Shown piece after piece: positions 8,556-18,751 of a DNA stretch of 64,000 nucleotides (position 1 is its first letter; each line of letters opens with the position of its first letter). The DNA comes from Reyranella sp. CPCC 100927 (GTDB lineage Bacteria > Pseudomonadota > Alphaproteobacteria > Reyranellales > Reyranellaceae), in contig NZ_VOHA01000001.1 of the NCBI RefSeq assembly GCF_007859315.1, positions 1,256,148 through 1,320,147 of the forward strand. Direction: 5' to 3'. Under the pieces are notes generated by a model. That model made no database searches. It was not told the DNA's origin and was given only the letters and a program-made list of their open reading frames with translations. A program made the position numbers and the translations under genes.

Positions 8556-9416
8556 CTACTCCGCCGCGCGCCGGACCGAACCGACGGTGACCGGTGCTGC
8601 ATACTGGCGATCGTGCGTCAGCGACGGCACGGCGTTGCGCGCCTCGGCGACCTTGGTCATGTCGATCTCGGCCGTGACGAAGCCTGGTTGCTCGCCGCCG
8701 GCATCGGCCAGCACGTCGCCCCAGGGCGCCACGACGAGCGAATGGCCGTAGGTCTTGCGGTTGGCTGCATGCGTGCCGACCTGCGCCGGCGCGAACACGA
8801 AGCAGCCGGTTTCGATGGCGCGCGCGCGCATCAGCACATGCCAGTGAGCGCGGCCGGTCGGCACCGTAAAGGACGACGGGATCGAGATCATCTCGGCGCC
8901 GGCATGCGCCAGGTCGCGGTAGAGGTAGGGGAAGCGCAGGTCATAGCAGATCGTCATGCCCAGCTTGCCCCACGGGGTTTCGGCAATGACGGTCTTGTCG
9001 CCGGGCCGGAAGGTTGACGATTCCCGGTAGGTCTCGCCGCTCGCCAGCTGCACGTCGAACATGTGGATCTTGTCGTAGCTGGTGACGATCGCGCCGCTGG
9101 GATCGATCAGGTAGGAGCGGTTGGCGTTGCGCTCGGCCTCGACCTTGACGTGGATGGAGCCCACCAGGAACCAGACGCCGCACGCACGGGCCAGGGCCTG
9201 CATCGCCTGCAGGCCTTCGTGGCTCTCTTCCGGCTGTGCCTTGGCCAAGGTATCGGCGCGGTTGGCGCCGATCAAGGTCGAGTTTTCCGGCGTCATGATG
9301 AACTGGGCGCCGGCCTCGCATGCGCGCCGCGTCTGCTCCTCGATGAAGCGGATATTGGGCGCCATCTCGTTGGTGGCTGTAACCTGGATCAGGCCGACGG
9401 TGAAGCTCGTCGCCAT
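8556..9416 (-). CDS. Carbon-nitrogen hydrolase (nitrilase/omega-amidase-like)
   Basis: 286 residues from the ATG at 9416, which has GGAG 6 bases upstream; ATG/TTG codons at 9428/9431 are less likely. The nitrilase-superfamily triad is intact: Glu in TPENST, Lys in YDKIHMFD and Cys in TICYDLRFP. The sequence most resembles the Nit1/Nit2 branch (omega-amidases and deaminated-glutathione amidases), which clean up damaged metabolites in the cytosol. Its neighbour on the same strand is glutaredoxin 3, a common pairing in alphaproteobacteria that would fit a glutathione-related role. Confidence 0.88.
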   Translation of the reverse strand: MATSFTVGLIQVTATNEMAPNIRFIEEQTRRACEAGAQFIMTPENSTLIGANRADTLAKAQPEESHEGLQAMQALARACGVWFLVGSIHVKVEAERNANRSYLIDPSGAIVTSYDKIHMFDVQLASGETYRESSTFRPGDKTVIAETPWGKLGMTICYDLRFPYLYRDLAHAGAEMISIPSSFTVPTGRAHWHVLMRARAIETGCFVFAPAQVGTHAANRKTYGHSLVVAPWGDVLADAGGEQPGFVTAEIDMTKVAEARNAVPSLTHDRQYAAPVTVGSVRRAAE

Positions 9417-9434
9417 GCGCCGCTCCATCAAACT

Positions 9435-9459
9435 GTCATCCCGAGCGTAGCGAGGGATC
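9435..9459. repeat. Family A repeat, single arm only
   Basis: A lone arm, GTCATCCCGAGCGTAGCGAG followed by GGATC, lies between grxC and the nitrilase gene. No complementary arm follows, so this is a half element. Confidence 0.8.
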
Positions 9460-9497
9460 AGAAGGGTGCGAATCTCGCTCTTCCACCCCGTGGGTGT

Positions 9498-9758
9498 CTA
9501 CGCGGCCGTCGCCAGCAGCGGGTCGAGCTTGCCCTCGGCGTCGAGCGCGGCGAGGTCGTCGCTGCCGCCGATGTGTTGGCCGTCGATGAAGATCTGCGGC
9601 ACCGTCGTGCGGTTGGTGCGGGAGCGCATTTCGGCGCGCGCCTGCGGATCCATCATCACGTCGCGTTCGTCGTACGTCGCGCCCTTCTGGTCGAGCAACG
9701 CCTTGGCGCGCGCGCAGTAGCCGCAAAAGGGTGTCGTGTAGATCTCGATCTTGGCCAC
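9498..9758 (-). CDS. grxC: Glutaredoxin 3
   Basis: 86 residues, the normal size for GrxC. The active site is CGYC at residues 11-14 (canonical CPYC, with Gly in place of Pro). The cis-Pro motif TTVPQIFIDG and glutathione-binding GGSDDL are present. It is a cytosolic dithiol glutaredoxin reducing protein disulfides with glutathione. It lies 81 bases upstream of the nitrilase-family gene on the same strand, so the two may be co-transcribed despite the half repeat between them. Confidence 0.95.
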   Translation of the reverse strand: MAKIEIYTTPFCGYCARAKALLDQKGATYDERDVMMDPQARAEMRSRTNRTTVPQIFIDGQHIGGSDDLAALDAEGKLDPLLATAA

Positions 9759-9827
9759 AGTGGGTCTCCGGCCTGTTTCGTCTCGACTATAGGTACGCCG
9801 TCCGGGCTTGACCAGAGCGCCTGCGTG

Positions 9828-10928
9828 TCAATCCCGCGCCTCCAGCCATGCAGTCAGCGTCTGTTCATCGCCGCTCTCGACCGCGTCGGCGACACGCCGG
9901 CCGATGGCCGCGCCGAACTTGTAGCCATGGCCCGAACACGCCGACACGATCCAGGTGGCACCGCGCCGGATGCCGAAAAAGCGCTCATCGTGCGTGAAGG
10001 TGTAGACGCACTTGCGCTCGCGCTTGATGCTGTAGTCGCCCATGCGCCGGAACAAGGGCGCGAACATATCGCGCAGCCGGGTGCCGGCATCGGCGGCCAG
10101 TTCGAACGGCGTGTCGGCGGTCCAGTCGACACGCGTGGCCCCGGCGCCGAACTTCAGGTCGGTGCCCGCGACCGGCGGCAGGATGTAGCCGCCGATATCG
10201 CCGCCGATCCCGGGGATCACCGGCGTAAGCTCCCAGGCGGCGCGGAATTCCGCGGGCGGCTCCAGGTACACCACGTAGGTGCGCTTGCTGGCGAGCCGGC
10301 CGGTCAGGTCGGGCAGGAGCCCTGTCACCCAGGCGCCGGCAGTCACAACGACGACGTCCGCCGACAATCGCTCGCCGCTGGACAACGTGACCGATGCGGC
10401 CGCTGTATCGATGTCGGTGACGACTGTGTGCTCGCGCACGGCGACGCCGTTGTCGCGCAGCCAGCGCACCATGTCGGTGGCGATGCGCAGGCAGAGCAGG
10501 GCGCCGCCTTCCTGCGACACGAAGACGTCGTGAAAACCTTCGGGATTGAAATACGGGAACCGTGCCAGCGCTGCCGTTTTTGTCAAAGTCTCGAAGGGAT
10601 AACCGCCGGTACGCAGGCTGTCGCGGTACTGGTCGGCATTGTCGCCCGGCGCCGTGACGATGCCCATGAAGCCGACGCGAGCGATATGTTCGGCGCCCAG
10701 GTCGGCCCATAGCTCGTCCCAGGTGGCGAAAGCCTCGGTCATGCGGACCGTGTAACCGTGCATCGCGATCCGATAGGCGCGCCGGATGATCCGGTGATGA
10801 TCGCCGGACGCCCCCAGAGGGTTTGGGATCGCATCGCGTTCGAGCAAGGTGACGCGGTGTCCGCGCTTGGCCAAGGCCCAGGCGGTACTCAGTCCGGAGA
10901 TACCGGCGCCGACGACGATTGCATGCAT
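9828..10928 (-). CDS. FAD-dependent oxidase of the DAO family (sarcosine/N-methyl-amino-acid oxidase-like)
   Basis: 366 residues from the ATG at 10928. It opens with the dinucleotide-binding motif HAIVVGAGISGLSTAWALA and ERD at the end of the second strand. The downstream GASGDHHRIIRRAYR resembles the flavin-attachment region of monomeric sarcosine oxidase and N-methyltryptophan oxidase (SolA), and SACSGHGYKFGAAIG is the C-terminal FAD motif. It would oxidise a secondary or N-methylated amino acid, producing H2O2. The substrate is unknown, and covalent flavin is not established because I do not see the usual Cys context beyond CSGHGYK. Confidence 0.85.
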   Translation of the reverse strand: MHAIVVGAGISGLSTAWALAKRGHRVTLLERDAIPNPLGASGDHHRIIRRAYRIAMHGYTVRMTEAFATWDELWADLGAEHIARVGFMGIVTAPGDNADQYRDSLRTGGYPFETLTKTAALARFPYFNPEGFHDVFVSQEGGALLCLRIATDMVRWLRDNGVAVREHTVVTDIDTAAASVTLSSGERLSADVVVVTAGAWVTGLLPDLTGRLASKRTYVVYLEPPAEFRAAWELTPVIPGIGGDIGGYILPPVAGTDLKFGAGATRVDWTADTPFELAADAGTRLRDMFAPLFRRMGDYSIKRERKCVYTFTHDERFFGIRRGATWIVSACSGHGYKFGAAIGRRVADAVESGDEQTLTAWLEARD

Positions 10929-11001
10929 GACGATCCGAAATCCCTCGACCGCTGCCCTCCTGCGCACCCTAGCGGGCCCGGCAAAAATTCCCAGCCATGG
11001 A

Positions 11002-11030
11002 TTGAACCAGGCAACCTATTAAACTATAAA
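11002..11030 (+). promoter_or_regulatory. Predicted sigma-70-type promoter of the sulfate locus
   Basis: TTGAAC at 11002-11007 and TATAAA at 11025-11030, separated by 17 bases, lie in a ~100-base AT-rich island that stands out from the GC-rich surroundings. The promoter points toward cysH. Confidence 0.6.
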
Positions 11031-11079
11031 TTATTGTGTAATAGATTTATTTCACATTCAATTAAGACAAAAATTGTTG

Positions 11080-11104
11080 AATAAACAGTCCATAGCTGTT
11101 TATT
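11080..11104. promoter_or_regulatory. Palindrome in the cysH leader, candidate regulator site
   Basis: Perfect 9-base inverted repeat AATAAACAG / CTGTTTATT with a 7-base spacer. It is about 50 bases downstream of the predicted -10 element and 64 bases before the cysH start. Its position suits a repressor operator. Which regulator binds is unknown. Confidence 0.55.
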
Positions 11105-11167
11105 TCGGCCAGATACCGTCGCGACCTAGCGTCGGCACGTTCCAACCCCAGAATGAAGGGGGCGGGC

Positions 11168-11905
11168 ATGGCCCTCGATATCGTTTCCGCCCAGACATGG
11201 CCGCCCGGCGCCAATGTGCCGGCGCGCCGGGCTCGACATGCGTCGACCCGCGAATTCCTGCGCGCGGCCATCACGGATACCTACCGCGGGCGCATTGCGC
11301 TGGTGTCGTCATTCGGGACCGAGGCGGCTGTCCTGCTGCACCTGGTGGCGGCGATCGACCGGGCGACACCCATCCTCTTCATCGACACCCTGAAATTGTT
11401 TCCCGAGACGCTGCGCTATCGCGACCTGCTGACGGCCCGCCTGGGTTTGACGGACGTCAGGACCATCCAGCCCGACGCGGGGCGTATCGCGCAGGCTGAT
11501 CCCGACGGCGATCTCTGGCGCCGGGACCCCGACTATTGCTGTGCCATCCGCAAGGTCGAGCCGCTGGAACGGGCGTTGTCCGGCTTCGATGCGTGGATCA
11601 ACGGTCGCAAGCGGTTCCAGGGCGGTGCGCGCGCGACCTTGGCGCCGATCGAACACGCCGATGGCCGCGTCAAGCTCAACCCCTTGGCCGAGTGGAGCGT
11701 CGAGGACGTCGACGGCTATTTCGCCACCCACTACCTGCCGCGCCATCTGCTGGAAGCTGACGGCTTCACGTCGATCGGTTGCATGACGTGCTCGGCGCCG
11801 ACCTTGCCGGGCGAGGATCGCCGCGCCGGACGGTGGCGCGGCCAGGATAAGACGGAGTGCGGCATCCACCTGGGATGGACGCCGCCGCCGCGTGGAGAAG
11901 AGTAA
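11168..11905 (+). CDS. cysH: Assimilatory adenylylsulfate (APS) reductase, [4Fe-4S] type
   Basis: 245 residues from the ATG at 11168, preceded by AAGGGGGC; an ATG 15 bases upstream is less well placed. The PAPS-reductase fold is seen in VSSFGTEAAVLLHL and LFIDTLKLFPET. Cysteine pairs CC (DYCCAIRK) and C-x2-C (IGCMTC) are the iron-sulfur ligands that separate APS reductases from PAPS reductases, and the catalytic Cys is in KTECGIH. It reduces APS to sulfite with thioredoxin or glutaredoxin. It is the first gene of the sulfate operon and overlaps cysD by one base (TAATG). Confidence 0.93.
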   Translation: MALDIVSAQTWPPGANVPARRARHASTREFLRAAITDTYRGRIALVSSFGTEAAVLLHLVAAIDRATPILFIDTLKLFPETLRYRDLLTARLGLTDVRTIQPDAGRIAQADPDGDLWRRDPDYCCAIRKVEPLERALSGFDAWINGRKRFQGGARATLAPIEHADGRVKLNPLAEWSVEDVDGYFATHYLPRHLLEADGFTSIGCMTCSAPTLPGEDRRAGRWRGQDKTECGIHLGWTPPPRGEE

Positions 11906-12699
11906 TGGACGATCTGGATTGGCTCGAAGCGGAGAGCATCTACATTCTGCGCGAGGCCTATGGCCGCATCGATCACATCGCCATGCTGTGGTCGCTGGGC
12001 AAAGACTCCAACGTGATGATCTGGCTGGCCAAGAAAGCCTTCCTGGGGCGCGTGCCGTTTCCGGTGATGCATCTCGATACCGGCCTCGAATTCCCAGAGA
12101 CATACGCCTTCCGCGACCGCTACGTGCGCGAATGGGGGCTGGAACTGATCAACGACGCCTGTCCGCCGATCGAGGAGATCGACCCCAGCCTGCCGCCCAA
12201 CTCGCGGCTGGCGGCGCGCAAGACGGCGGGCTTGAAGCAGGCGCTGGCGAAGTACGGCTTCAACGGCATCATCGCCGGCATCCGCCGCGACGAGCAGGCG
12301 ACCCGTGCCAAGGAACGTGTCTTCAGCCCGCGGCGCAATCAGGGCGAATGGGACTTCCGCGACCAGCCGCCGGAATTCTGGGATCTGTACAACGCCGAGT
12401 TCCCGCCCGGCACGCATGTGCGCGTCCACCCGCTGCTGCATTGGACCGAGGTCGATATCTGGCGCTACATCCGTCGTGAGAGCATCCCGGTGGTGCCGCT
12501 GTATTTCGCGCAAGGCGGCAAGCGCTATCGCTCGCTGGGCGAGATCGGCATCACGTTCCCGATCGACAGCAATGCCGGTGACATCGACGCCATCGTGGCC
12601 GAGCTGGAGACCATCCGCACGCCCGAGCGTGCCGGCCGCGCCATGGATCACGATTCGGAGGACGCCTTCGAGCGTCTGCGTGTAGCGGGGTACATGTGA
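11905..12699 (+). CDS. cysD: Sulfate adenylyltransferase subunit 2
   Basis: 264 residues from the ATG at 11905, which overlaps the cysH stop and has GGAGAAG just before it; an upstream in-frame ATG lies inside cysH. The PP-loop is [19 protein letters not shown], and the conserved [19 protein letters not shown] and [14 protein letters not shown] stretches are diagnostic for CysD. It is the catalytic ATP sulfurylase subunit that makes APS from ATP and sulfate, working with the GTPase CysN. The stop overlaps the next ATG (TGATG). Confidence 0.96.
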   Translation: MDDLDWLEAESIYILREAYGRIDHIAMLWSLGKDSNVMIWLAKKAFLGRVPFPVMHLDTGLEFPETYAFRDRYVREWGLELINDACPPIEEIDPSLPPNSRLAARKTAGLKQALAKYGFNGIIAGIRRDEQATRAKERVFSPRRNQGEWDFRDQPPEFWDLYNAEFPPGTHVRVHPLLHWTEVDIWRYIRRESIPVVPLYFAQGGKRYRSLGEIGITFPIDSNAGDIDAIVAELETIRTPERAGRAMDHDSEDAFERLRVAGYM

Positions 12700-14591
12700 T
12701 GGGCGCCTATCCCTCGCGCGACGCTGGTACGCGCGCCTTTCCGATCGTCATCGTCGGTCACGTCGATCACGGCAAGTCGACCTTGGTCGGCCGCCTGCTT
12801 CACGACACCGATTCGCTGCCCGACGGCAAGCTCGATCAGCTGCGATCGGTATCCGAGAAGCGCGGGCTGGAATTCGAATGGTCGTTCCTGCTCGACGCCC
12901 TGCAGGTCGAGCGCGACCAGGGCATTACAGTCGACGTCACCCAGATCTGGTTCCATACCGCGCAGCGGCGCTATGTGATCATCGATGCGCCGGGCCACAA
13001 GGAATTCCTCAAGAACATGGTGACCGGCGCCTCGCGCGCCCACGGCGCCGTGCTGGTGGTTGACGCCAAGGTCGGTGTCTCCGAGCAGACGCGTCGTCAT
13101 GCCTATCTGCTGCATCTCCTGGGCGTGGCGCAGGTCGTGGTGGCGGTCAACAAGATGGACCTGGTGCAGCACGACCAGCAGCGCCTGCTGGAGGTCGAGC
13201 GCGAAATCACCGGCTATCTCGGCGAGATCGGCATCCGGCCGCGCGCCGTCATTCCGGTGTCGGCGCGCAACGGCGACAACATCGCCGAGCGCAGCACGGT
13301 GATGGGCTGGTATCGCGGCCCGACCATCACGCAGGCGCTCGATGGCTTTGCGCGCCGTCCCTCGCCGATCGATGCACCGCTGCGCCTGCCGGTGCAGGAT
13401 GTCTACCGCATCGGCGACCGGCGGGCGATCGTGGGCCGGATCGAAAGCGGCCGGGTATCGGTCGGTGATACCGTGCAACTCAGCCCCACGGGGCGCCGCG
13501 CCCACGTGGCCAGCATCGAGGACTGGAATCGCAGCCAGCCGCGCGAAACAGCGGGTGCCGGCGAGAGCGTGGCGCTGACGCTCGACGAAGAGATCTTCGC
13601 GGTGCGCGGGCATTTGCTGACGGCGCCCGAAGCGCCCCCGGCCGAGTGCCGGGCGGTTGCGGTGCGTGTGTTCTGGTTCGACGAGGAGCCGCTGCGCGCC
13701 GGTCGGCGGATGCGGGCCCGCTACGGCACGGCCGACGTTGATGTGACGGTGGCTGCGATCGAAAAGGTGGTCGACGTCGAGACACTGGACTCCGGTCCGG
13801 CAACCCATGTCGAACGCAATGGCGTGGCCGAGGTCGTGTTGCGCTCGACCCAGCCGCTCTACCTCGACAAGTTTGCCGACAACCCGCGCGCCGGTCGCGG
13901 TGTGTTGATGAACGACTACAAGGTGGTCGGCGGCTTCATCGTCGAGCGGCCGCTGCAGGCCAGCCGCAACATCACGGCCATCCGCACCAGCGTGTCGCGA
14001 CCCGAGCGCGAAAAGCGCAACGGCCACCGCGGCGCCGTGTTCTGGCTGACGGGCCTGTCGGGCTCGGGCAAGTCGACCATCGCCAATGGCACGTTGCGGC
14101 GACTGTTCGACAACGGCTGGCAGGTGCAGCTTCTGGACGGCGATAATCTGCGCGACGGGCTCAATGCCGATCTCGGCTTTGTGCGCGAGGACAGGGCGGA
14201 GAATCTGCGGCGCACCGCGCACGTAGCCCGGTTGCTGGCCGAGAGTGGCGTGATCGTTCTGGCGGCGTTGATATCGCCCTATGCGCGCGACCGCGCCGAG
14301 GCACGGCGGATCGTGGGTGATGGGTTCTACGAGATCCACGTCCACGCCGATGTCGAGGTCTGCCGCCTGCGTGATCCCAAGGGGCTCTACAGCCTCGCCG
14401 CCAGCGGCCAGGTGGCGTCGTTCACCGGCGTTTCGGCGCCCTATGAAATCCCGGTGCAGGCCGATCTGGTGCTCGATACGACGGCCGGTGCGCCGGAGCG
14501 CTCCATCGAAGCCCTGGTCGGCTATGTCAATGACCGCTGCGGCTTGGGCGTTGGCGAGCGTCACGGTGGGTGGGGCGCTTATCTCGCCTGA
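12699..14591 (+). CDS. cysNC: Bifunctional sulfate adenylyltransferase subunit 1 / APS kinase
   Basis: 630 residues from the ATG at 12699; the GTG three bases earlier is less likely because ATG overlaps the cysD stop. Residues ~15-430 are the CysN GTPase: P-loop [17 protein letters not shown] and NKMDL. Residues ~440-625 are an APS kinase with its own P-loop GLSGSGKST, then [15 protein letters not shown] and DPKGLYSLA. CysN drives APS synthesis with GTP hydrolysis, and CysC phosphorylates APS to PAPS. The fusion is common in alphaproteobacteria. PAPS is not needed by the APS-type CysH here, so the kinase domain may serve sulfation or balance APS. Confidence 0.96.
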   Translation: MGAYPSRDAGTRAFPIVIVGHVDHGKSTLVGRLLHDTDSLPDGKLDQLRSVSEKRGLEFEWSFLLDALQVERDQGITVDVTQIWFHTAQRRYVIIDAPGHKEFLKNMVTGASRAHGAVLVVDAKVGVSEQTRRHAYLLHLLGVAQVVVAVNKMDLVQHDQQRLLEVEREITGYLGEIGIRPRAVIPVSARNGDNIAERSTVMGWYRGPTITQALDGFARRPSPIDAPLRLPVQDVYRIGDRRAIVGRIESGRVSVGDTVQLSPTGRRAHVASIEDWNRSQPRETAGAGESVALTLDEEIFAVRGHLLTAPEAPPAECRAVAVRVFWFDEEPLRAGRRMRARYGTADVDVTVAAIEKVVDVETLDSGPATHVERNGVAEVVLRSTQPLYLDKFADNPRAGRGVLMNDYKVVGGFIVERPLQASRNITAIRTSVSRPEREKRNGHRGAVFWLTGLSGSGKSTIANGTLRRLFDNGWQVQLLDGDNLRDGLNADLGFVREDRAENLRRTAHVARLLAESGVIVLAALISPYARDRAEARRIVGDGFYEIHVHADVEVCRLRDPKGLYSLAASGQVASFTGVSAPYEIPVQADLVLDTTAGAPERSIEALVGYVNDRCGLGVGERHGGWGAYLA

Positions 14592-14699
14592 AACGATACC
14601 GACATCATTTGGCAATACGCCGCGTTTGCCGCTGGCCCGCTGAACGGGCAGGCTTGCAGTGTGCCGGGGCAATACGATATCGACTCCTGGAGGTAGGTG

Positions 14700-15710
14700 A
14701 TGATGCGACGCAGAACGATGCTTGCCTCGGCTGGTGCAGCCCTGACGCTGCCGCGCGTGGCTGCTGCGCAGCAGGCAGTGCGCCTGCTCAACGTGAGCTA
14801 CGATCCGACGCGCGAGCTCTATCAGGACGTCAATGGCGTCTTTGCCAAGAGCTGGCAGGAAAAGAAGAACGAGACGCTCACCGTCCAGCAATCGCATGGC
14901 GGATCAGGGCGTCAGGCGCGCTCGGTGATCGACGGCCTGGAAGCCGACGTGGTCACCTTGGCGCTCGCCTACGATATCGACGCCATCGCCGAGCGCGGAC
15001 TGATCGCGGCAGACTGGCAGAAGCGGCTGCCCTCCAACAGCGCACCCTACACCTCCACCATCGTGTTCCTGGTCCGTGCCGGAAACCCCAAGAAGATCAA
15101 GGATTGGGGTGATCTGGCACGGCCTGACATCAAGGTGATTACGCCCAATCCCAAGACGTCGGGCGGCGCCCGGTGGAACTACCTGGCGGCGTGGGGCTAT
15201 TCGTTGCGCACCGAAGGTGGCGATGCGGCCAAGGCCGAGAAATTCGTCGGCGAGATCTATGCCAATGCACCGGTGCTGGATACCGGCGCGCGTGGCTCGA
15301 CGGTGACATTCGTGCAGCGCGGCATCGGCGATGTGCTGCTGGCCTGGGAGAACGAGGCGTTCCTCGCCATCAACGAACTGGGCAAGGACAAGCTCGAGAT
15401 CGTGGTGCCCAGCATCAGTATCCTGGCCGAGCCGCCGGTGGCCGTGGTCGACAAGGTGGTGGACCGGCGCGGTACCCGTGCCCTGGCGCAAGCCTATCTT
15501 GAATTCCTGTATACGCCGGCCGGCCAGGAGATCGCCGCGAAACACTATTACCGACCGCGCGATCAGCAGGTGGCGGCAAAATACGCCAGCAAATTTCCCA
15601 AGATCGACCTGTTCACCATCGATCAGCAGTTCGGTGGCTGGCAGACGGCCCAGAAAACGCATTTCGGCGATGGCGGCATCTTCGATCGCCTCTACAAGCC
15701 CAAGCGCTGA
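14700..15710 (+). CDS. sbp: Sulfate/thiosulfate ABC transporter periplasmic binding protein
   Basis: 336 residues. GGAGG at 14689-14693 sits 6 bases from the ATG at 14700; a GTG at 14697 and ATG at 14703 are alternatives. The signal peptide is [23 protein letters not shown], split as [11 protein letters not shown] and [12 protein letters not shown], with a twin-Arg start. Family motifs: [33 protein letters not shown] and [17 protein letters not shown]. It captures sulfate or thiosulfate in the periplasm for CysTWA. It follows cysNC after 105 bases with no convincing terminator. Confidence 0.93.
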   Translation: MMRRRTMLASAGAALTLPRVAAAQQAVRLLNVSYDPTRELYQDVNGVFAKSWQEKKNETLTVQQSHGGSGRQARSVIDGLEADVVTLALAYDIDAIAERGLIAADWQKRLPSNSAPYTSTIVFLVRAGNPKKIKDWGDLARPDIKVITPNPKTSGGARWNYLAAWGYSLRTEGGDAAKAEKFVGEIYANAPVLDTGARGSTVTFVQRGIGDVLLAWENEAFLAINELGKDKLEIVVPSISILAEPPVAVVDKVVDRRGTRALAQAYLEFLYTPAGQEIAAKHYYRPRDQQVAAKYASKFPKIDLFTIDQQFGGWQTAQKTHFGDGGIFDRLYKPKR

Positions 15711-15773
15711 CACGTGTCTTTCGATCATCGTCCGGGTTGAAGCCGTGGTTCGCCGTCCCCCGAGCCACTGCCC

Positions 15774-16757
15774 GTGAGTTCGTCGGCCCTTCTGGACCGC
15801 GCGCCCGCGCGCGGTCATGATCCGTCTCAGCGCGCCGACGCGCGCGTGGAGACGCTCGCACTGACCCAGGCATTGCCCCCGATCAGCGCCGATGAAACGC
15901 CACCGCGCGGCACCGTCGTATCGTCCGTACCCTGGCGGCCGCGCAGTATCATTCCCGGTTTCGGGTTGACGCTGGGACTGACGCTGGCGTGGCTGGGTCT
16001 GATCGTCATGCTGCCGTTGGTGGCGCTCTTTGCGCGCGCCGCCAGCCTCGATACGCAGCGCTTCATCGACACCGTACTGTCCGACCGGGTGCTGGCGGCC
16101 TTGCAGCTCAGTTTCGGCGCGTCGCTGGCGGCGGGCGTGGCGAACGCCGTGTTCGGCTCGCTGCTGGCCTGGGTCCTGGTGCGCTATCGCTTTCCGGGAC
16201 GGCGCCTGGTCGACGCCTTGATCGATGTGCCGTTCGCGCTGCCGACAGCGGTGGCCGGTATCGCGCTGACAGCACTCTACGCCGAGAACGGCTGGCTGGG
16301 AGCGCCGCTGGCTGAACTCGGCATCAAGGTGGCATTCACGCCGGTGGGCGTGTTCGTTGCCCTGGTGTTCATCAGCCTGCCGTTCGTGGTGCGCACGATC
16401 GAACCGGTGCTCGAGGATCTCAGCCCGGAGATCGAGGAGGCCGCGGCGTGCCTGGGGGCCAGTCGGTGGCAGACCATTCGGCGGGTGATCTTCCCCACTT
16501 TGTTCCCTGCCTTGGCCACCGGCTTCGCGTTGGCCTTCGCGCGCGCGGTCGGTGAATACGGTTCGGTGATTTTCATCGCCGGCAACCTGCCCATGGTGTC
16601 GGAGATTGCGCCGCTGCTGATCGTGATCAAGCTGGAGGAATACGCCTACGGCGAGGCCACGGCGGTCGCCGCGGTCATGCTGATGATCTCCTTTGCCCTT
16701 CTGCTGGCGATCAACCTGCTGCAGCGCTGGTCCCGCCGTCACCTGGAACGGAGGTAG
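15774..16757 (+). CDS. cysT: Sulfate ABC transporter permease CysT/CysU
   Basis: 327 residues with about six membrane helices. The homologous part begins near residue 60 (IIPGFGLTLGLTLAWLGLIV), and the permease EAA loop is EEAAACLGASRWQTIRRVIFP. The ~55-residue hydrophilic N-terminal extension is longer than usual, and the GTG start at 15774 has no clear Shine-Dalgarno sequence; a GTG near 15847 is an alternative. It forms the inner-membrane channel with CysW. It is separated from cysW by 3 bases. Confidence 0.92.
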   Translation: MSSSALLDRAPARGHDPSQRADARVETLALTQALPPISADETPPRGTVVSSVPWRPRSIIPGFGLTLGLTLAWLGLIVMLPLVALFARAASLDTQRFIDTVLSDRVLAALQLSFGASLAAGVANAVFGSLLAWVLVRYRFPGRRLVDALIDVPFALPTAVAGIALTALYAENGWLGAPLAELGIKVAFTPVGVFVALVFISLPFVVRTIEPVLEDLSPEIEEAAACLGASRWQTIRRVIFPTLFPALATGFALAFARAVGEYGSVIFIAGNLPMVSEIAPLLIVIKLEEYAYGEATAVAAVMLMISFALLLAINLLQRWSRRHLERR

Positions 16758-16760
16758 GCG

Positions 16761-17618
16761 ATGGCCGTCGGTCCCCGTTCCGCGATCAGCGCGCGTACCG
16801 AGCCGCGCCTCGTGCGCTGGATTCTGATCCTGGTGGCGCTGCTGTTCGTCAGCACCTTCATCGTGCTGCCGCTGGTCACGGTGTTCACCGAGGCGCTGCG
16901 CCAGGGCGGTCGCGCGTATTTCGCGGCGCTGGCCGATGCCGACGCGCGCGCGGCGATCGGGCTGACGCTCACCGTGGCGGCGATCGCCGTGCCGCTGAAC
17001 CTGGTGTTCGGCGTCCTGGCGGCGTGGGCCATCGCCAAGTTCGAGTTCCGCGGCAAGAGCCTGCTGATCACCCTGATCGATCTGCCGTTCTCAGTCTCGC
17101 CGGTGATTTCCGGCCTGATCTACGTGCTGCTGTTCGGGCTGCAGGGATGGCTGGGGCCGTTCCTGTCGGAGCAAGGCTTCAAGATCATCTTCGCGGTGCC
17201 GGGTATCGTGCTCGCCACCATCTTCGTGACTTTTCCGTTCGTGGCCCGCGAGCTCATTCCGCTGATGCAGGAGCAGGGCACCGACGAGGAGGAGGCGGCG
17301 CTGGTGCTGGGCGCCTCGGGATGGCAGACCTTCTGGCGTGTCACGTTGCCCAATATTCGCTGGGGTCTGTTGTACGGTGTGCTGCTGTGCAACGCGCGCG
17401 CCATGGGCGAGTTCGGCGCGGTGTCGGTGGTGTCCGGCCACATCCGCGGCCTGACCAACACCATGCCGCTGCATGTCGAGATCCTCTATAATGAGTATAA
17501 TTTCGTCGCGTCGTTCGCCGTGGCCTCGCTGCTGGCGCTGCTGGCGCTGGTCACGCTTCTGCTGAAGGGCGTGATCGAGTGGAAGGTGGGCCGCGGGTTG
17601 AAAGGGCGGGGGCACTGA
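16761..17618 (+). CDS. cysW: Sulfate ABC transporter permease CysW
   Basis: 285 residues, six predicted membrane helices. The EAA loop reads [22 protein letters not shown], split as [12 protein letters not shown] and [10 protein letters not shown]. The [16 protein letters not shown] and [14 protein letters not shown] signatures are typical of CysW. It pairs with CysT in the inner membrane. The ATG follows GGAGG in the end of cysT, and cysA begins 1 base after its stop, so translation is coupled across the transporter genes. Confidence 0.95.
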   Translation: MAVGPRSAISARTEPRLVRWILILVALLFVSTFIVLPLVTVFTEALRQGGRAYFAALADADARAAIGLTLTVAAIAVPLNLVFGVLAAWAIAKFEFRGKSLLITLIDLPFSVSPVISGLIYVLLFGLQGWLGPFLSEQGFKIIFAVPGIVLATIFVTFPFVARELIPLMQEQGTDEEEAALVLGASGWQTFWRVTLPNIRWGLLYGVLLCNARAMGEFGAVSVVSGHIRGLTNTMPLHVEILYNEYNFVASFAVASLLALLALVTLLLKGVIEWKVGRGLKGRGH

Positions 17619-17619
17619 C

Positions 17620-18735
17620 ATGGAGCATTCGCCCGCAATCCATGTGAAGGGTATCGGCAAGCGCTTTCGCAGTTTCGTCGCGCTGCAGGGTGTCGACCTC
17701 GAGATCCGCGCCGGTGAACTGCTGGCGCTGCTGGGACCTTCGGGCTCCGGCAAGACGACGCTGCTGCGGATCATCGCTGGCCTGGAGTGGCCGGACGAAG
17801 GCGAGTTGCTGCTCAATGGCGACAGCGCGTTGCGCCGCGGCGTGCGCGAGCGCCACATCGGCTTCGTCTTTCAGCACTACGCGCTGTTCCGTCATATGTC
17901 GGTAACGGAGAACGTCGCGTTCGGGCTGCGCGTGATGGTGCGCCAGCGCCGACCCAGTGACGCCGAGATCCGCAACCGCGTGCAGCGGCTGCTCGACCTG
18001 GTGCAGATCGGTCACCTCGGCGACCGTTTTCCCAGCCAGTTGTCCGGCGGCGAGCGCCAGCGCGTGGCGCTGGCCCGGGCTCTGGCCATCGAGCCCTCGG
18101 TGCTGTTGCTGGACGAGCCGTTCGGTGCGCTCGACGCCAAGGTGCGTAAGGAATTGCGGCGCTGGCTGCGTCAGTTGCACGACCGGCTGAAGATGACCAC
18201 GGTGTTCGTCACCCACGACCAGGAGGAGGCCCTGGAGCTGGCCGATCGCGTGGTCGTGCTGGGGCATGGCAAGATCGAGCAGGTCGGCACGCCCGAGGAA
18301 GTCTACGGCGCGCCGCGCAATCCCTTCGTGTTCGACTTCCTGGGCCAGGTGAACCGTGTGCGCTGCCAGGTGCGTGGCGGCCGCCCGATCGTCCCCTACG
18401 CCCACGTCGAACAGTTGAACGGCGATGCCTCGCATGACGGCCCCGGCACGCTCTACGTGCGGCCGCACGATGTGGTGCTGCAGCGCGACCCGGCGGGGCC
18501 GGCAATCGTGCGGTTTGTCGGTGTTGTCGGACCGGTCGTGCGGCTGGAGATCGAGGTTGTTGTCGGCGCGCCGGTGGTGGAGGCCGAGATGCCGCACCAC
18601 GTCTATGCCGGCTACCGCTTCACGGCCGGCGATCGTGTCTCGGTGCGATTCCGTGCCGCCACGTTGTTCTCGGACGTGCCGGTCGAGCCGCAAGTAACGC
18701 CGGCCGATCTGTCCCTGCAATCGGCGGACCTGTAG
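17620..18735 (+). CDS. cysA: Sulfate/thiosulfate ABC transporter ATP-binding protein
   Basis: 371 residues. Walker [10 protein letters not shown] (~residue 40), Q-loop FVFQHYALF, signature [15 protein letters not shown], Walker [12 protein letters not shown] and H-loop [12 protein letters not shown] are all intact. The C-terminal ~130 residues are a TOBE-like regulatory domain ([12 protein letters not shown]). It powers sulfate import through CysTW. It is the last gene of the locus and converges on comF, 16 bases away. Confidence 0.96.
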   Translation: MEHSPAIHVKGIGKRFRSFVALQGVDLEIRAGELLALLGPSGSGKTTLLRIIAGLEWPDEGELLLNGDSALRRGVRERHIGFVFQHYALFRHMSVTENVAFGLRVMVRQRRPSDAEIRNRVQRLLDLVQIGHLGDRFPSQLSGGERQRVALARALAIEPSVLLLDEPFGALDAKVRKELRRWLRQLHDRLKMTTVFVTHDQEEALELADRVVVLGHGKIEQVGTPEEVYGAPRNPFVFDFLGQVNRVRCQVRGGRPIVPYAHVEQLNGDASHDGPGTLYVRPHDVVLQRDPAGPAIVRFVGVVGPVVRLEIEVVVGAPVVEAEMPHHVYAGYRFTAGDRVSVRFRAATLFSDVPVEPQVTPADLSLQSADL

Positions 18736-18751
18736 TCCGCGGTCCGGTCAA

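Noticed and set aside
12648..14897. Very long open frame on the minus strand opposite cysNC
   Set aside because: It is antisense to a strongly supported gene, has no family motif, and such antisense frames arise routinely in GC-rich DNA.
14904..16742. Long minus-strand frame opposite sbp and cysT
   Set aside because: The sequence is rich in Arg, Gln and His without hydrophobic core patterns; it mirrors the codon use of the sense genes.
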